From NCBI GenBank assembly GCA_947184155.2, contig CAMXCT020005101.1, positions 62,001-126,000 on the forward strand: 64,000 nucleotides of DNA. Reading direction: 5' to 3'. The DNA is from Cladocopium goreaui (lineage: Eukaryota > Sar > Dinophyceae > Suessiales > Symbiodiniaceae). Below are positions 63,500-64,000 of the stretch, piece after piece. Within the stretch, counting starts at the first letter, position 1, and each line of letters opens with the position of its first letter. The position numbers and the translations under genes were made by a program. The notes under the pieces were generated by a model. It saw only the letters and a list, made by a program, of their open reading frames with translations, had not been told where the DNA came from and made no database searches.

Positions 63500-64000
63500 A
63501 GAAGGTCGTTATAAATGTCCCCACTCTCACCTCCACCTCCGGCATTGCTGCACTGGACATCGGCGAACAATCACATGTACTCCGCAAGATTTGGAAGACG
63601 CTGGAGGTTCAACAAAAAGTTACCAACATTTCGATGGGTAACTCGTCCCAGTGCAGAATGTGGCGGCTCGCCCGACTGCGAAACTTGGTTTTGCTTCCTG
63701 TTTTTGAAATGCTTTGGAGCATTGCTCTTTCATTGTGTGCCTTTGAAACAGCTGATGACGATGCAAACTGTCCCTGACTTAGGAAAGATACGGAGAATAT
63801 CCTGGTGCCTTTCTGTTGATAGTTGGCGTTGTATCCGCGAAGCTGATGCAACCAGTGACCTGTCCTGTGTCCAGTAGTGCCAGGCGCTGTTTCTGCTGGT
63901 GAAAGCTACCAGTCAGAATTCACAGTGAAGAATGGATGATTTACACGATGGAAAATGGGACTGCTGAGGACTTTGAGGTGTAGATAACTAGTCTTGGCAT
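63500..64000 (+). other. Possible further exon, then nothing clear
   Basis: About 63540-63606 can be read as GIAALDIGEQSHVLRKIWKT before a GT. Another frame of the same DNA is also open, so the assignment is uncertain. The window ends without a clear gene end. Confidence 0.3.

Overview
This window looks like nuclear DNA of a dinoflagellate, most probably a Symbiodiniaceae-like alga. The grounds are these. Every protein-coding piece I can recognise lies on the + strand across 64 kb. Genes are cut into many short exons, richer in G+C, separated by A+T-rich introns full of simple repeats. Several exon junctions offer no GT donor. The protein set fits too: a plastid-type N-terminal presequence, VTWG/RCC1-like repeats, PARP-domain proteins and TauD-like dioxygenases. 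No tRNA, rRNA, CRISPR array, bacterial-type operon or spliced-leader gene was seen. All exon limits were read by eye, with an error of roughly 20 bases unless an ORF end fixes them.

Layout. 1-3.2 kb holds pieces of an Arg/Ser-rich protein and short unknown exons. 4-7.3 kb has a secreted-type first exon followed by exons of a class I SAM-dependent methyltransferase. 7.9-10.3 kb encodes a secreted Cys-rich protein. 10.8-16.9 kb encodes two consecutive PARP catalytic domains, each with an intact H-Y-E triad. 18.3-20.6 kb is a TauD/TfdA-family oxygenase and 20.8-22.6 kb an RluA-like pseudouridine synthase with two S4-like segments. 22.6-36 kb holds many real-looking but unrecognised exons, including a coiled-coil protein at 33-35.3 kb. 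36.6-38.7 kb is a second TauD-like oxygenase with a plastid-type leader. 40.3-45.6 kb is a complete cytosolic-type valyl-tRNA synthetase in about nine exons. 46.6-50.6 kb is a DUF1415 protein. 51.0-51.6 kb is an Ala/Pro/Glu repeat protein. 53-57.6 kb holds unknown exons. 58.2-59.8 kb is an intronless RCC1-like repeat protein with a ubiquitin-like head. 60.7-64 kb holds an unrecognised secreted-type gene that probably runs off the window.

The genes do not form an obvious pathway. Same-strand packing without shared function is what is expected of dinoflagellate gene arrays. The most interesting non-coding signals are short intron-resident elements with terminal inverted repeats or foldback structure (introner or MITE-like), a striking recurrence of tandem arrays with a 10-bp period, a degenerate telomere-type tract inside the last valS intron, and non-GT intron starts in the same gene.
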